A stretch of 64,000 nt of DNA from Primulina eburnea (lineage: Eukaryota; Streptophyta; Magnoliopsida; Lamiales; Gesneriaceae), in NCBI RefSeq assembly GCF_022965805.1, contig NC_133108.1, positions 36,343,361-36,407,360 of the forward strand, read 5' to 3'. Under the pieces are notes generated by a model. It was not told where the DNA came from. It worked only from the letters and a program-made list of their open reading frames with translations, and did no database searches. This document shows positions 12,361 through 23,470 of this stretch, one piece after another. The position numbers were made by a program, and so were the translations under genes. Numbering within the stretch: position 1 is the stretch's first letter; the number at the start of each line of letters is the position of its first letter.

Positions 12361-13485
12361 AATCGATTTTCATGAAAAGTTAACACGTTGCTTAGACATG
12401 CAACCTGTGAATATATATATGTATACAACCTTCAGAATTCAGTAGAGAAGGAAGAAAGAAAATCGAGAAGCCTCCAGAAATTCTTACGCCTCTAGATTTC
12501 GATCCGCCCATCTGATTTTGAATCCGACTTCAATACTGTGTTCCTATCGATGCAGGCTACAACTGGACGTAAGTTTTATTGAGTTTTGGTATCATTTGAA
12601 AATATGATGTTGATGGAACTGAATAGAATTCATATATGATGTCCTCGACATGGTAAACATCGTAGAATCGAAACCGAACTGAAGAATAGATACTGTATGG
12701 AATTATTATGAATTGCGGAAGGAATTGATTGAGATTTGATATCAGATTTGTATCATTACTGATTATGAATTGAGATTTGATTATTATTATATGTTCTGGA
12801 TATACTGATCAGTATATAATTGAAGTCAGATCGAAGAACAGACTGTGTATATAATTGTTTTGATTTTCAGAAGTAATATTACTGAGATGGTACAGATTTG
12901 GTATCATGATTTGTTATTATTGAAGATTATGAATTGTAGTGACACTGATTATGAGTTGTGATAGTATATCTGTGATATTGAGATTGACGGGGTTACTGAG
13001 ACTGTATTATTATGTCGTCAGGACATCAGTAGATTGGGATTTATCAGATTCAGTATTGATTGAGACTGTATTGAAATGTTGTTGACATTGATCAGAGTGT
13101 GTTTTGATTTGAGTATTAATCAGAACAGGCCTTGAATTAAGTTATACATCGATACAGTGTATTCGATATTGTTATTGCTAGATTGATTTGACAGGCAGTG
13201 AGTTTGAGACTTCGACAGAACGAAACGAAAGGTATAAAATTGATGTTGATGCGGGATTGTACAACTCGAGTTGGATTTGACTTGAGTTTCCAAAAATCAC
13301 ATACTTTATGTTATTGCATTGTTATTTGCAATTGAATGTGATTGTTATCTTTGGTCTATGGATTTATAGACAATGTATGTGTTGAGTCCTGGGCGGATGT
13401 GCCTAGTCGTATACATTTGATCTCGTGACAGAGGTGCCTGATTGTGATGGAATCGTCACTGGCCCATTGCACGTTGTCACCGAGG

Positions 13486-13656
13486 TTTGGCTATATCGAA
13501 GTGGATAGAATTAGAGTTTCTTCTATTACTGATGTTCGATATGGACGCCAGGGTCGATAGGCCCAGTCTGTGGCTAATTCGCCAAGACACCAGACGTTTG
13601 GCTATATCGGAGTGGATAGAATTGGAGTTTCTTCTACTACTGGTGTTCGATATGGA
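13486..13656 (+). repeat. Direct repeat, 60 bp unit, 111 bp period
   Basis: TTTGGCTATATCG followed by GATAGAATT and TTTCTTCTA blocks occurs at 13486-13545 and again at 13597-13656 with few changes. It lies within the LTR region and is non-coding. Confidence 0.8.
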
Positions 13657-14615
13657 AAGAGCCAAAGTCCGTGAATAAGAACATACCACCACCCCAATCG
13701 AGAGTGTAGGTGGGTGTATGTTCTTATTCCGATCGAGATTCCTAGATTAGGATTGAGTCGAGTCAGAGTTGAAGAGTCACGGAGTGTGATTCAGAGTTTG
13801 TATTGAGTTTTGTTTCTGATGTGATATATTATTCAGAGTATGATTTATAATTTGATATTGATTCATGTTTCTGACTTTGATACATGTTATGAATATCTAT
13901 CCCATGCTTTTATAATTTTTTATATGAAATGCATGTATACATAATTTATACTGAGAATATAATTCTCACCGGAGTTATCCTGTTGTTGTCTTGTTTGTAT
14001 GTGTGCATGACAACATGTGGGACAGGATCAGGGTCAAGACAAGGAGAGAGAGAGATCATGATTAGAGTGGAGACTACGGACTTGGATTAAAGATAGGGTT
14101 TGAACACTTGATAATTAGTTGTTAAACCTTAGTTTTTATTGAATGTAGAATGTACAGGACTTGTACTTTATTTTATACGAATATGTATATTAGTTCCATT
14201 CCATTACGTTCCGCATTTAAAGAAACCAAGTAAGTGGGCTTTTGCATTTGCAGCAACCTAGTCGAAGCTCTACCGCAACCTTGTTCGAACGAAGTTCTTT
14301 TAGCATGTCTTTCTAGCGCATTAATCCAAACGAAACCAAGTAAGTGGGCTTTTGCTATGTATTTCTTTGTAACTTAAACTTTGTATAAGTATTTCATGGC
14401 ATATTTGTATGTGTGTCAAACCATTTTCGAAAATGCTATTATATATTTCATAAAATCTCGATCGATGTACGATATGTTTCTTCTATTTCCGAAGTTCTTT
14501 GATTCTGCTGAGTTCATTCAAAAATTCCGATAAGTGTTGTTCGATACATCTGATTCTGTGGTGCACTGTTATGATTCGAGTGGGATATGGAACGAAGATT
14601 GTAAATTTATATGGC

Positions 14616-14716
14616 CCTCATCAGTGGGATAAAAACTGTGTTTCGGCCCCCATCAGTGGGTATAAAACTGTGTTTCGGCCCCCATCAGTGGGTATAAAAC
14701 TGTGTTTTGGCCTCAC
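14616..14716 (+). repeat. Three 35 bp tandem repeats in the LTR (left copy)
   Basis: CATCAGTGGGTATAAAACTG with flanking TGTTTCGGCCCC is repeated three times; the first unit reads GGGATAAAAACTG. The same array is at 18692-18792 in the right LTR. Each unit contains a TATA-like GTATAAAA, so it may be part of the LTR promoter; that is inference. Confidence 0.8.
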
Positions 14717-15290
14717 CCCTTAGAGGACTAACATATTGGGGACAATTTGACCATGGATAACGAGATGAATAACAGTGTTTTCGTTTGTTCTGATTCGCTC
14801 TGTTCTGAATTGTCTGATAATCTTTGTTTCGCATTTAAATTCCGATTTTGATCTGATATGAGATACTACGTTTTGAAAATCAGTTGCAATATGGGTTTTA
14901 AATTATATTTATATGTATTTGTGGTAATCGATCGGCCCCCACTTGCTGAGTGTTTTCCCAAACACTCACCCCTTACATTTCTCCCCAGATAAGAATGAAG
15001 ATCAAGTAGACGAGGATGAATAAGACATGTTTCGGAGTTGGAGAAGAAGTTTCGAGATATGAAAATTTCTCACTTATGTTCTTCCTAAGTTTCGATTCAA
15101 GTTGTATAACGCTTCCGCACATTTTATTTGGTTTGGAATTTATCACTGTAAGACAAGATTATTTTGAGTTAATTATGAAATAGACTGGTTTTGGTTTATA
15201 CTGAACTACGAGGCTTGTTGTTTGGCGATTATGTGATTGTTGAACAACGCCGGTGTCGACTAACCCCGGTCTCGGGGCGTGACATTTAAG

Positions 15291-15302
15291 TGGTATCAGA
15301 GC
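15291..15302 (+). promoter_or_regulatory. tRNA-Met primer binding site of the Gypsy element
   Basis: TGGTATCAGAGC is complementary to the 3' end of initiator tRNA-Met and begins seven bases after the LTR end. It fixes the LTR boundary and the plus orientation. Confidence 0.9.
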
Positions 15303-17175
15303 CGCCAGGTTCATAATCCGGCTGGGGATTTCGATAGACAAAATTTGACGAACAAATTTTGGCAAAAACTTAGTCATTCATATCCACCCCAATTTTTTAT
15401 TTGAAAATTTTGACTTCCCATTGGAAATCCAAGAATTCGACTCCATTAAGTATTCTGGACTGTTCTCGATGTATAATCTTCAAACCATACGTCAATTCTC
15501 GAATTTTCCATCTTTGAACCTTTTCTAAATTAAAATCTCGAATGAGATGACTATGAAATTTACCATTTGATGTTTATTCACGACCTTATCATTTTGTAAG
15601 CCTTCCATTGTTTTCTAAGAAATGGCTTCATACGCTCTCGTAACCACGCTTAGTTTTTGCCATTTAGGGAAATTCTCGTAGAACTTATAACTCCGCATAG
15701 GAAAATCAAAATCCAATTCTGGTAATTGTTTTTTTTATCCTCATGAATTATTTTTAGTTCATATGAAAATATTCTGACTTTTTTTTTAATATTCCATTGA
15801 TTTTTCGCCGAAAATTTGTTATCCATATGCATAGGCATGTTTAAAAAAAAAATTGGGAATATTGTTTATGTAAATCGGACGATTGGAATTTCAACCGTCT
15901 AGGAGATTTTTTGTTTTATTCAAGTTAAATTAACTGTATTGGGTTGTAGTTCGACTTTTAAGAATTTTATATTAGTGTCTGAATACAAAATAATAATGAT
16001 GACAAATAGTGTTTACATCACATGGTCGAAAAAAAATAAAAATAAAATAAGATATGATTTTTGGGATTTATACGAAATCGATTCTAAGACTAGTCCTATG
16101 TTAAATGGTCAATAGAAAATTTAAGTAAGGTTAATTTTGGGACTAGTATCGGTATTAAATTATCGATAGAAAGTTTTAAGTCCTGATTTTTCGGATTTAA
16201 GTTAGATTGATAGTTAAGAAAAAGGTGATACTCATGACTAAATTATCAATAGAATCAAAAAATTATATGTAGGATTTTAAGAAAATATATGTTCTGAAAA
16301 TATATGTTCTTGATTTGAAATATCGATCCCAATTCTATTTTTAATGTCAAATAACAAAATTTTCATTTGTTTAAAAATGGTCTTAAACTATTATTAAATT
16401 TTTGTTTGATAAATTTCATAACATCATAAATATTAATGCAATTGATTGAACCGTTTAATCTTTGTGTCTTAAATCTCTAATTTAATTTATATAAATTCTT
16501 CTTGAACAAAGGAACAATTCACATCTCAAATTTTTTTGTCCTCATTTTTAAGCTGCCAATTATTTATTGAGAACTAAATTTATAATATATTTCTTGGGTG
16601 GATTATATATCATGTCTCTTTTCTAGAATCTTATTTATTTATCTACTTGTTCCTATCCAATCCTACCCATATTTTAGAATTTTCATTTATTGTTCGAAAA
16701 TTCTTCATCGAATGACGCTTCTTTTAATTAAGCATCATCATACCTCCAATCTTTGCAACATCATTATCGATCTATAAATTTTGAAAGCCACCTTAAACAT
16801 TATAATTTAGCCTTCACATTCACCTAAATGAATAAATATATAAAATATATATAAAAAAAATTAAAAATTGAATCAACCGTAGCCTTACTTTCAAAAATCG
16901 TTTACTATAATTAACATGTGATTTAAGGCTTCTTATTTTTTTTTTAAATTTAGAAACATCCATTGACCCTAAAGTTAGCACTCAATTAAGTGCTAATTAT
17001 AACAATTAGAATGAACTAATGACAAAAATTTTTGTTACCATTCATCTCACCGAAAGTAGTTTATAAATGAAGAAAGTCACACACACACAAAATTCACAAT
17101 CCTCTCATATTCTCTCGTGGCACCATTCAAGCAATTCTTGAACAAAACAAAAACTTCTCAATTTCGTGTTCGCAA

Positions 17176-17645
17176 ATGACGACGCAAGCCAAGACTGTTA
17201 GGGAACTCGAGCTAGAAATCGAGCAACTTAGGGGTACCACTACGAGTTTACTTCATGACAAAGAGGAGTTGAAGAAAGCTAGGGATCGCCTTCAAGTAGA
17301 AGTGGGACAACTTACTTTCGACAAGAAATTTGCGGAAAAACAACTCAAAGATTACAAAGAAGAGTTGCAAGAGTCGCAAAATATGGTCAACAAATGTTTG
17401 CCACCTCCGAAGCTTGGTGCAACCACTATCACGCTAAGAAATGGTTTTGTGACCAACTTGAACAGGAGTTCAATGCCTATCGTCATGAAATGGGAAACTA
17501 TGTGCAACAACTTGAGCTCAACAACCAAAACTTGCGTGTAGAAATCGCCAACCAGCAAATTGCACTCGAGCATATGCAACAACCACTAAATGCACAAGGA
17601 GAAGACGATAACGAGGAGTTAGGAGACATAAACATTATTGATTAG
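17176..17645 (+). pseudogene. Coiled-coil element protein, frameshifted
   Basis: ATG at 17176 opens a frame rich in heptad-like Leu/Glu/Lys, with a continuous predicted coiled coil over about residues 8-75. Around 17394 the good reading moves to the +1 frame and continues as a second coiled-coil segment (Cys-Asp-Gln-Leu-Glu-Gln-Glu-Phe onwards) to an acidic tail ending at 17645. One small indel therefore splits one protein of roughly 155 residues. It is the only coding sequence of the non-autonomous Gypsy element. I do not recognise a characterised family; a Gag-like or structural role is a guess from position. Confidence 0.55.
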
Positions 17646-17898
17646 ATTAAGCTCCCATAAGTCTTTTGGAATAAGGACACTCTTGTCCATATTATTTCTT
17701 TTTACATCTCACTACTTGTGTTTTGAAACCTATCGTATTCGTAATATAGAATTCAAGTTTAAATTTTTCCTTGAATCAATTGAACTCGAACCATAGATCA
17801 TTCAACATGGATTTAAATTTTGAATTTACCAATCATTTCATATCTACATCGAGTTAACTCAAGTTTCGAGGACGAAACTTCTAATAAGGAGGGAGGGA

Positions 17899-19360
17899 TG
17901 TGAAGACCCAAAATCTTGCAACGAGAAAATCTATACAAGTCATAGGAAATTTCAACTCATTTTTGGCATAACATTTTTTAGTTCCATACAATCATAATAA
18001 TGAAAATTTGAATAATCATTGTCTCTTCATTATTGACCATCTATCACCATATGGAAGTACACCAATCGTGGAAGTGATTCATGTAGCCAAAATCACTCTC
18101 CATTTGCACTTAAGGAAAACCAAAATCACTCATGAATCTCGGGTGTGTATCTTGAATCAAGAAGAGGCCATGTTCATTTAGGAGAGAAAAATGCAATCAT
18201 CACGTTGATTAAGCAATCAGCGACATTCTTGGAGTGATACGAGCTTACCTTTATAGTTGATTATTCAAGCTTATATAAGAAGCAAACTCACTCTCCATAA
18301 CTTCTAGAATTCGAATTTAGCATTTGCAGTAACCTAGTCGAAGCTCTACCGCAACCTTGTTCGAACGAAGTTCTTTTAGCATGTCTTTCTAGCGCATTAA
18401 TCCAAACGAAACCAAGTAAGTGGGCTTTTGCTATGTATTTCTTTGTAACTTAAACTTTGTATAAGTATTTCATGGCATACTTGTATGTGTGTCAAACCAT
18501 TTTCAAAAATGCTATTATATATTTCATAAAATCTCGATCGATGTACGATATGTTTCTTCTATTTCCGAAGTTCTTTGATTCTGCTGAGTTCATTCAAAAA
18601 TTCCGATAAGTGTTGTTCGATACATCTGATTCTGTGGTGCACTGTTATGATTCGAGTGGGATATGGAACGACGATTGTAAATTTATACGGCCCTCATCAG
18701 TGGGATAAAAACTGTGTTTCGGCCCCCATCAGTGGGTATAAAACTGTGTTTCGGCCCCCATCAGTGGGTATAAAACTGTGTTTTGGCCTCACCCCTTAGA
18801 GGACTAACATATTGGGGACAATTTGACCATGGATAACGAGATGAATAACAGTGTTTTCGTTTGTTCTGATTCGCTCTGTTCTGAATTGTCTGATAATCTT
18901 TGTTTCGCATTTCAATTCCGATTCTGATCTGATATGAGATACTACGTTTTGAAAATCAGTTGCAATATGGGTTTTAAATTATATTTATATGTATTTGTGG
19001 TAATCGATCGGCCCCCACTTGCTGAGTGTTTTTCCAAACACTCACCCCTTACATTTCTCCCCAGATAAGAATGAAGATCAAGTAGACGAGGATGAATAAG
19101 ACATGTTTCGGAGTTGGAGAAGAAGTTTCGAGATATGAAAATTTCTCACTTATGTTCTTCCTAAGTTTCGATTCAAGTTGTATAACGCTTCCGCACATTT
19201 TATTTGGTTTGGAATTTATCACTGTAAGACAAGATTATTTTGAGTTAATTATGAAATATACTGGTTTTGGTTTATACTGAACTACGAGGCTTGTTGTTTG
19301 GCGATTATGTGATTGTTGAACAACGCCGGTGTCGACTAACCCCGGTCTCGGGGCGTGACA
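17899..19360 (+). mobile_element. 3' LTR of the non-autonomous Gypsy element
   Basis: Begins TGTGAAGACCC straight after the polypurine tract and ends GGGGCGTGACA, 1462 bp. From about 18319 to the end it is nearly identical to 14246-15284. Its first 420 bases have no counterpart in the 5' LTR. It carries the three-unit GTATAAAA array at 18692-18792. Confidence 0.8.
18692..18792 (+). repeat. Three 35 bp tandem repeats in the LTR (right copy)
   Basis: Same array as 14616-14716, conserved in number and almost in sequence, which supports a recent common origin of the two LTR ends. Confidence 0.8.
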
Positions 19361-19601
19361 GAAATGGTTATCTTGGATGCATTCGTTGATCACATAAATT
19401 ATTTCAAAAGCAATATAAAATTTTCTAGTTCTACATCTTAAAACAATGATTACAAACTCCATGCATGTTACTTATTTCCATTTATGCCAATTTTCTATGC
19501 CCAAAAATATTAATGCATGCAAAATAATCACATAACTGTATTTATTTATTCATTTAATTCTTTTATGCAGATAATTTCATAAACTTAATAAATTGCAAGT
19601 G

Positions 19602-19730
19602 ATGGCGAAAGACAACCACCAACAGATTCCCAACAACAACGTGGCATATAATACCGTCGATCTTTCTTTGAGACTAGATTTGCCCTTTTATGAGATGCTA
19701 AAACTAGACGACGATATTAGAATGCAATAG
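19602..19730 (+). pseudogene. Small frame with DLSLRL motif, copy 1
   Basis: ATG at 19602 and stop at 19728 give 42 residues, with Val-Asp-Leu-Ser-Leu-Arg-Leu followed by Pro-Phe-Tyr-Glu-Met-Leu. The related frame at 20755 shares that block. LSLRL resembles an LxLxL (EAR) repression motif, but this is too short to be evidence of function. It is probably the 5' end of a lost gene, duplicated locally. Confidence 0.35.
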
Positions 19731-20754
19731 AATGGCCAGGTACTACACCTTTTGGAGTATGATTATGTATGATATGATTTTGTAAATATCTTAATTTCAT
19801 AAAATATAAATATTAATTATTAATGTCGATCGGGTGAATGGGCCCTTGCATCCATTTCGAAGCTCTGGGCAACTTTGGTGGTCTATATGGACTTGACCCG
19901 GCAAACCTTGTGATCTACAATGGTCATGTACTGGCTCGAGCCGTGTCGGTTTGGGTAAATTTTTCATGGCTCGAATTTCAACGAAAAGTTACTAGCTCCT
20001 TAAGAAAAATTTTTGGTTAAACTGGTTTTTACTATAACTCATTCAATGATCAATTATTTCTAGACTCCAAAAAGCCTCGGAAGGGAATTTTAAGTTTATT
20101 TACACTTGTTTGAATAAGAAAGTGAGTTGTCGTACATAGTGTTTTTTAATTTTAAAAAACTCACCATCTCCTTGTATTTTCACCATTGCAAGATCCCTGA
20201 TCACCACACTCGGTTCATACTTTTACAACTCCTTGCATTTTTGCACACATTAGTATACTTTTCTTCACTTTTTTTTTTTTAATAATTTCCTTATATATTT
20301 AATAGTTTTTTGATACTTTAGTGTGTAAAATCGTTTTGATATGGTTAGTTTTAATAAATTCGTTATATTTATTATTTGAATATATCCAACATATCTAACT
20401 TTATTTTTTAATTCATTTTTTGCTTCTATAGCCAAAGTTTGGCATTAATTTACACATGATGCCAACTATATAAAAATATCATGTTTAGGTATTGATCTTT
20501 CCTCCTATTTAACCTGATTTTCATTAAAATAATCATTATAGATGGGTTATTGTCACTTGCCGTAATTTCTACGAAAGTTTTGATTGATCTCCATTTAAAA
20601 AGTAAAAGAAAAAAAAGAATAAATCAAAACTATTTTCACTTGTTAATTGATATAGATCCTATGCATCTTAATTCCTAACAAAAATATTAAGGCACAATAA
20701 AATATGTAATTATATATGTGTATTTAATTTCTCAATCTTAATCAATTGCAAGTG

Positions 20755-20943
20755 ATGCGAACAACAACGCGCGAGGTATATAATAAAATCGATCTTTCTT
20801 TGATACTAGGTTTGTCCTTTTATGAAATGTTAAGACTAGAAGATGAGATTAGTCCGAATTGTTATACGCACAATGCACATCATTTTTTTGGTTTGTTTTT
20901 ATTGGGTATTTTATTTTTGTTATCTTCAATCTTCATGGTTTGA
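20755..20943 (+). pseudogene. Small frame with DLSLxL motif, copy 2
   Basis: ATG at 20755, 62 residues. It shares Asp-Leu-Ser-Leu and Phe-Tyr-Glu-Met-Leu with the frame at 19602, then ends in a hydrophobic tail with no similarity. It lies 70 bases upstream of the U-box ARM fragment and could be the remains of that gene's 5' end, but no U-box is encoded between them. Confidence 0.35.
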
Positions 20944-21012
20944 ATTTGAATAAAATGTTTTTAATAGATTAAATTAATTAGAGATAATTATTTTTATTAC
21001 AAAAAATCCTAA

Positions 21013-21831
21013 TTGCACGCACAATTAATGCACGAATTATTTTTCCAAGTCATTAATAGATTTTATCTATTAATGTTGAACTTGCATATTCAAGAAAGTT
21101 TGATTCTTGTTGAAAAATCACTGATTTGTGCCCTGAAGTTGATGCCTTTTACTGAAGTAGAAGGTCTCAACATATTGAAAAAAGTCTCCAAATTTGAAGG
21201 GTTCATTCATTTATTTGAGCAAGGGAGCTCTTGCATCAAGAAAAGCTTATGTCTCATAGTGGAGGCAATTTCAACAAGACTAGATAATCGAGACCTCTGC
21301 GAAAAGATCGGTAAATCGACAAAGATTTCGACAGCAATCGTCCATCTCATCCTTCACGAATCCGAGGAAGTAGCAGCTGGGATCAGGGCAATGTCAGCAC
21401 TATCCAACCTCGAAGCGAACCGCGAAAATCTAGTACTCGAAGGTGCGGTTCAAGCGCTGATATCCTACGTATCGAACTTCGAAAAGCACGAAAAAAAGTT
21501 AGCATCGATCGCAATCTCGACAATTGAAAGACTTTTATCAGTGGAGACTGCAAAAAGAGTTGTGGTAAACCATCCGTTCGGAGTCGAATCGCTCGTGAAG
21601 ATGGTTTTCAGAGTGTCGAATCACGAAGGCAGCGAAAGCGCGGTGAATACGCTCCTGATCATATGTTGTGATTCAAGAATCGGTAGGGAAAAAGCCATTG
21701 TTAATGGGATTATAACTCAGTTGCTGCTGCTTCTGCAGAGCCAGTGCAATGGGAGGACTAAGACCAAGGCCAGGATGTTGTTGAAGTTGCTTAGATCCAT
21801 GTGGAGTGAAAACTCTAGCCATGTGTTGTAG
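21013..21831 (+). pseudogene. U-box E3 ligase ARM-repeat region, lacking U-box
   Basis: The 272-residue frame matches the C-terminal armadillo-repeat half of plant U-box (PUB) ubiquitin ligases. It has helical repeats with Ser-Ala-Leu-Ser-Asn-Leu, Leu-Leu-Ile-Ile-Cys-Cys-Asp-Ser, and the family-typical end with Gln-Ser-Gln-Cys, Lys-Ala-Arg and Leu-Leu-Lys-Leu-Leu-Arg. These proteins transfer ubiquitin via an N-terminal U-box; here the frame opens inside the ARM region (convincing similarity from about residue 45) and no Cys-Pro-Ile-Ser U-box motif is found upstream. The GC content is clearly higher than that of the flanks, as expected of a real single-exon PUB gene. It is either a 5'-truncated gene or a fragment whose first exon lies elsewhere. 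Exact PUB number not assigned. Confidence 0.7.
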
Positions 21832-22030
21832 CCTTGAGTTTGATAATATCTTTCTTTTTTCTCTCTGTTTGTATACGATAATTGTATATTTTATTTTATT
21901 TTTGGATTTTTTGGGCCTTAGTTTGATTTACAATATCTGTTAAACAAATTTTTTTCCCAGTTATATAACCTTATGTGATATTTTGTTTAAAACATACAAT
22001 CTCGAGTATGAGATTTGACTCGTGAAATAG

Positions 22031-22115
22031 AGTAGGTCTCTTGTGAGACGGTCTCACGAATCTTTATCTGTGAGATGGGTCAACACTACCGATATTCACA
22101 ATAAAAAGTAATATT
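22031..22115 (+). mobile_element. Dispersed MITE/SINE-like repeat, copy 2 (half)
   Basis: Has the TTGTGAGACGGTCTCACG end and the GATATTCACAATAAAAAGTA block of the family at 23026-23199, then stops. Confidence 0.7.
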
Positions 22116-23025
22116 TCTTCCCACCAAACGATGCTCGAGAAAAATTGTATATATTATAGACTGGGTTCAATGATTAATATTTTTGTGGGTGGTAACAATG
22201 TTAAATTCCTTTTTAATATAAGAATGGATTTCTCCCCTAATTGTAAAATACAAAGAATTAAAAAAAAAAAAATCAAGTGGAAGATTATTCTAAATGAGAT
22301 TGATTTATCTTGAATTTTCTAAGATAAATGTTAACCTCTACATAATTATTTTTAAAAATGATTTTGTAATAATTTTCAATAACCAAGATTTAATTTAGGA
22401 ATTGATTAGGCCAATCTAACGTAACATTTTTATTTATTCCATGCAAAAATAAAAAAGTCGAACATATGTTCATCTTTTAGTCACTCTTTCGGCCTAAAAG
22501 TGAATATCCTTGGACCACAAAATGTTTGCTTTATGACTAATTTTCAGGCGGAGAATTCAGTAGGGAAACACCAACATATTTTTTTTTCATTATATATGTC
22601 ACATTATAATATATAAAATTTTAAAACAATCCGTATATTTACACTCGTTCAGAAAGGGACAAATGTAATATTTTCCATATATTCATAAGAGTATTTTCGA
22701 TTTTTTTTGGTTCGTTTGATACGTAAGATGGGATAATTGAATGATTAATAAGACGGTTGATGAGTTATTGATAAAGTTTGATGTGTAATATATTATGACG
22801 ATTATATTATGTATGGTGTGAGTTTTAAAAGTGAGATAAATTAATAATTTTTAAATTTCTGACCAAAATATCACCACATTAAAAAAAATAGAACGACTTC
22901 TTTTATCTTCACAACATTTAGAAATATTTTGTTCCAAAGCATACGATGTTCGAACAAACAACAACATAATAAACTCTCTAGAGCTATGAAACTTGACCAA
23001 CTACAATAGAAATCAGGAAAAAAAA
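22116..23025. other. AT-rich spacer, nothing recognised
   Basis: No open frame with plausible coding character and no element ends were found. Confidence 0.5.
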
Positions 23026-23199
23026 ATTGTGAGATGGTCTCATAGGTCGTATTTATGAGATGAATATCTTATTTGGGTCATCCATGAAAAAATATTACTT
23101 TTTATGCTAAGAATATTATTTTTTATTGTGAATATTGACAGAGTTGGTCCGTCTCACAGATAAAGATTCGTGAGACTGTCTCACAAGAGACGTACTCTA
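23026..23199 (+). mobile_element. Dispersed MITE/SINE-like repeat, copy 3 (complete)
   Basis: A 174 bp unit with TTGTGAGATGGTCTCA at the left and TGAGACTGTCTCACAAGAGA at the right, so the ends are palindromic and mutually inverted. The interior has CTTATTTGGGTCATCCATG and TTATTGTGAATATTGA. It is the fullest of the three copies here. Confidence 0.8.
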
Positions 23200-23470
23200 G
23201 AAACCAACCTCATTGATACCAAGTCACACGTTTGAGACGAGGTTTATGTTCAATTGTAACAAATCTATATCTCGAAGAAAAAAAATATAGAAAAAAATAA
23301 ATCGTAAAATTGCTTTTTTAAAATAGCAATAATTTTGAAAATTAGAAAGCTGTAAAGCGGAGATAGGATGGCTGTTTTAATTAGGAATAAATGGTGCCGG
23401 GATTCTTGAATAAAGCATTCACTGATTCACACTTCTGTTGTTTCGGTCAAATTCTAGAGCTCCTATAACT

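Larger units (their letters stand above)
12078..15284 (+). mobile_element. Chimeric 5' LTR region of a non-autonomous Gypsy element
   Basis: Starts TGTAATGCCCGAG and ends GGGGCGTGACA, followed after six bases by a tRNA-Met primer site. The last 1.04 kb (about 14246-15284) is nearly identical to the end of the LTR at 17899-19360, but the first 2.2 kb is unrelated to it. At 3.2 kb it is more than twice as long as its partner. The junction lies by the short direct repeat GAAACCAAGTAAGTGGGC (about 14222 and 14330). No common target duplication flanks the pair (ATTA before 12078, GAAAT after 19360). It may be a recombinant LTR or one LTR inserted into or joined with another. Confidence 0.6.
15285..17898 (+). 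mobile_element. Internal region of the non-autonomous Gypsy element
   Basis: Only 2.6 kb separates the primer site from the polypurine tract AAGGAGGGAGGGA (17886-17898). No protease, reverse transcriptase, RNase H or integrase motif is found. It contains one coiled-coil reading frame near its 3' end and long AT-rich non-coding sequence (15303-17175). Upstream of the polypurine tract is GTTTCGAGGACGAAACTT, which I recall from autonomous plant Gypsy elements. The element must borrow enzymes to move. Confidence 0.75.
19361..21012. other. Spacer with two diverged copies of a small reading frame
   Basis: Mostly AT-rich sequence without a recognised gene. Two related short frames (19602 and 20755) sit about 1.15 kb apart and are listed separately. 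An open frame at 19838-20020 has no recognisable features. Confidence 0.5.

Noticed and set aside
14616..14716. CRISPR-like regularly spaced repeats
   Set aside because: Three head-to-tail 35 bp units without distinct spacers inside a plant LTR; ordinary tandem repeat.
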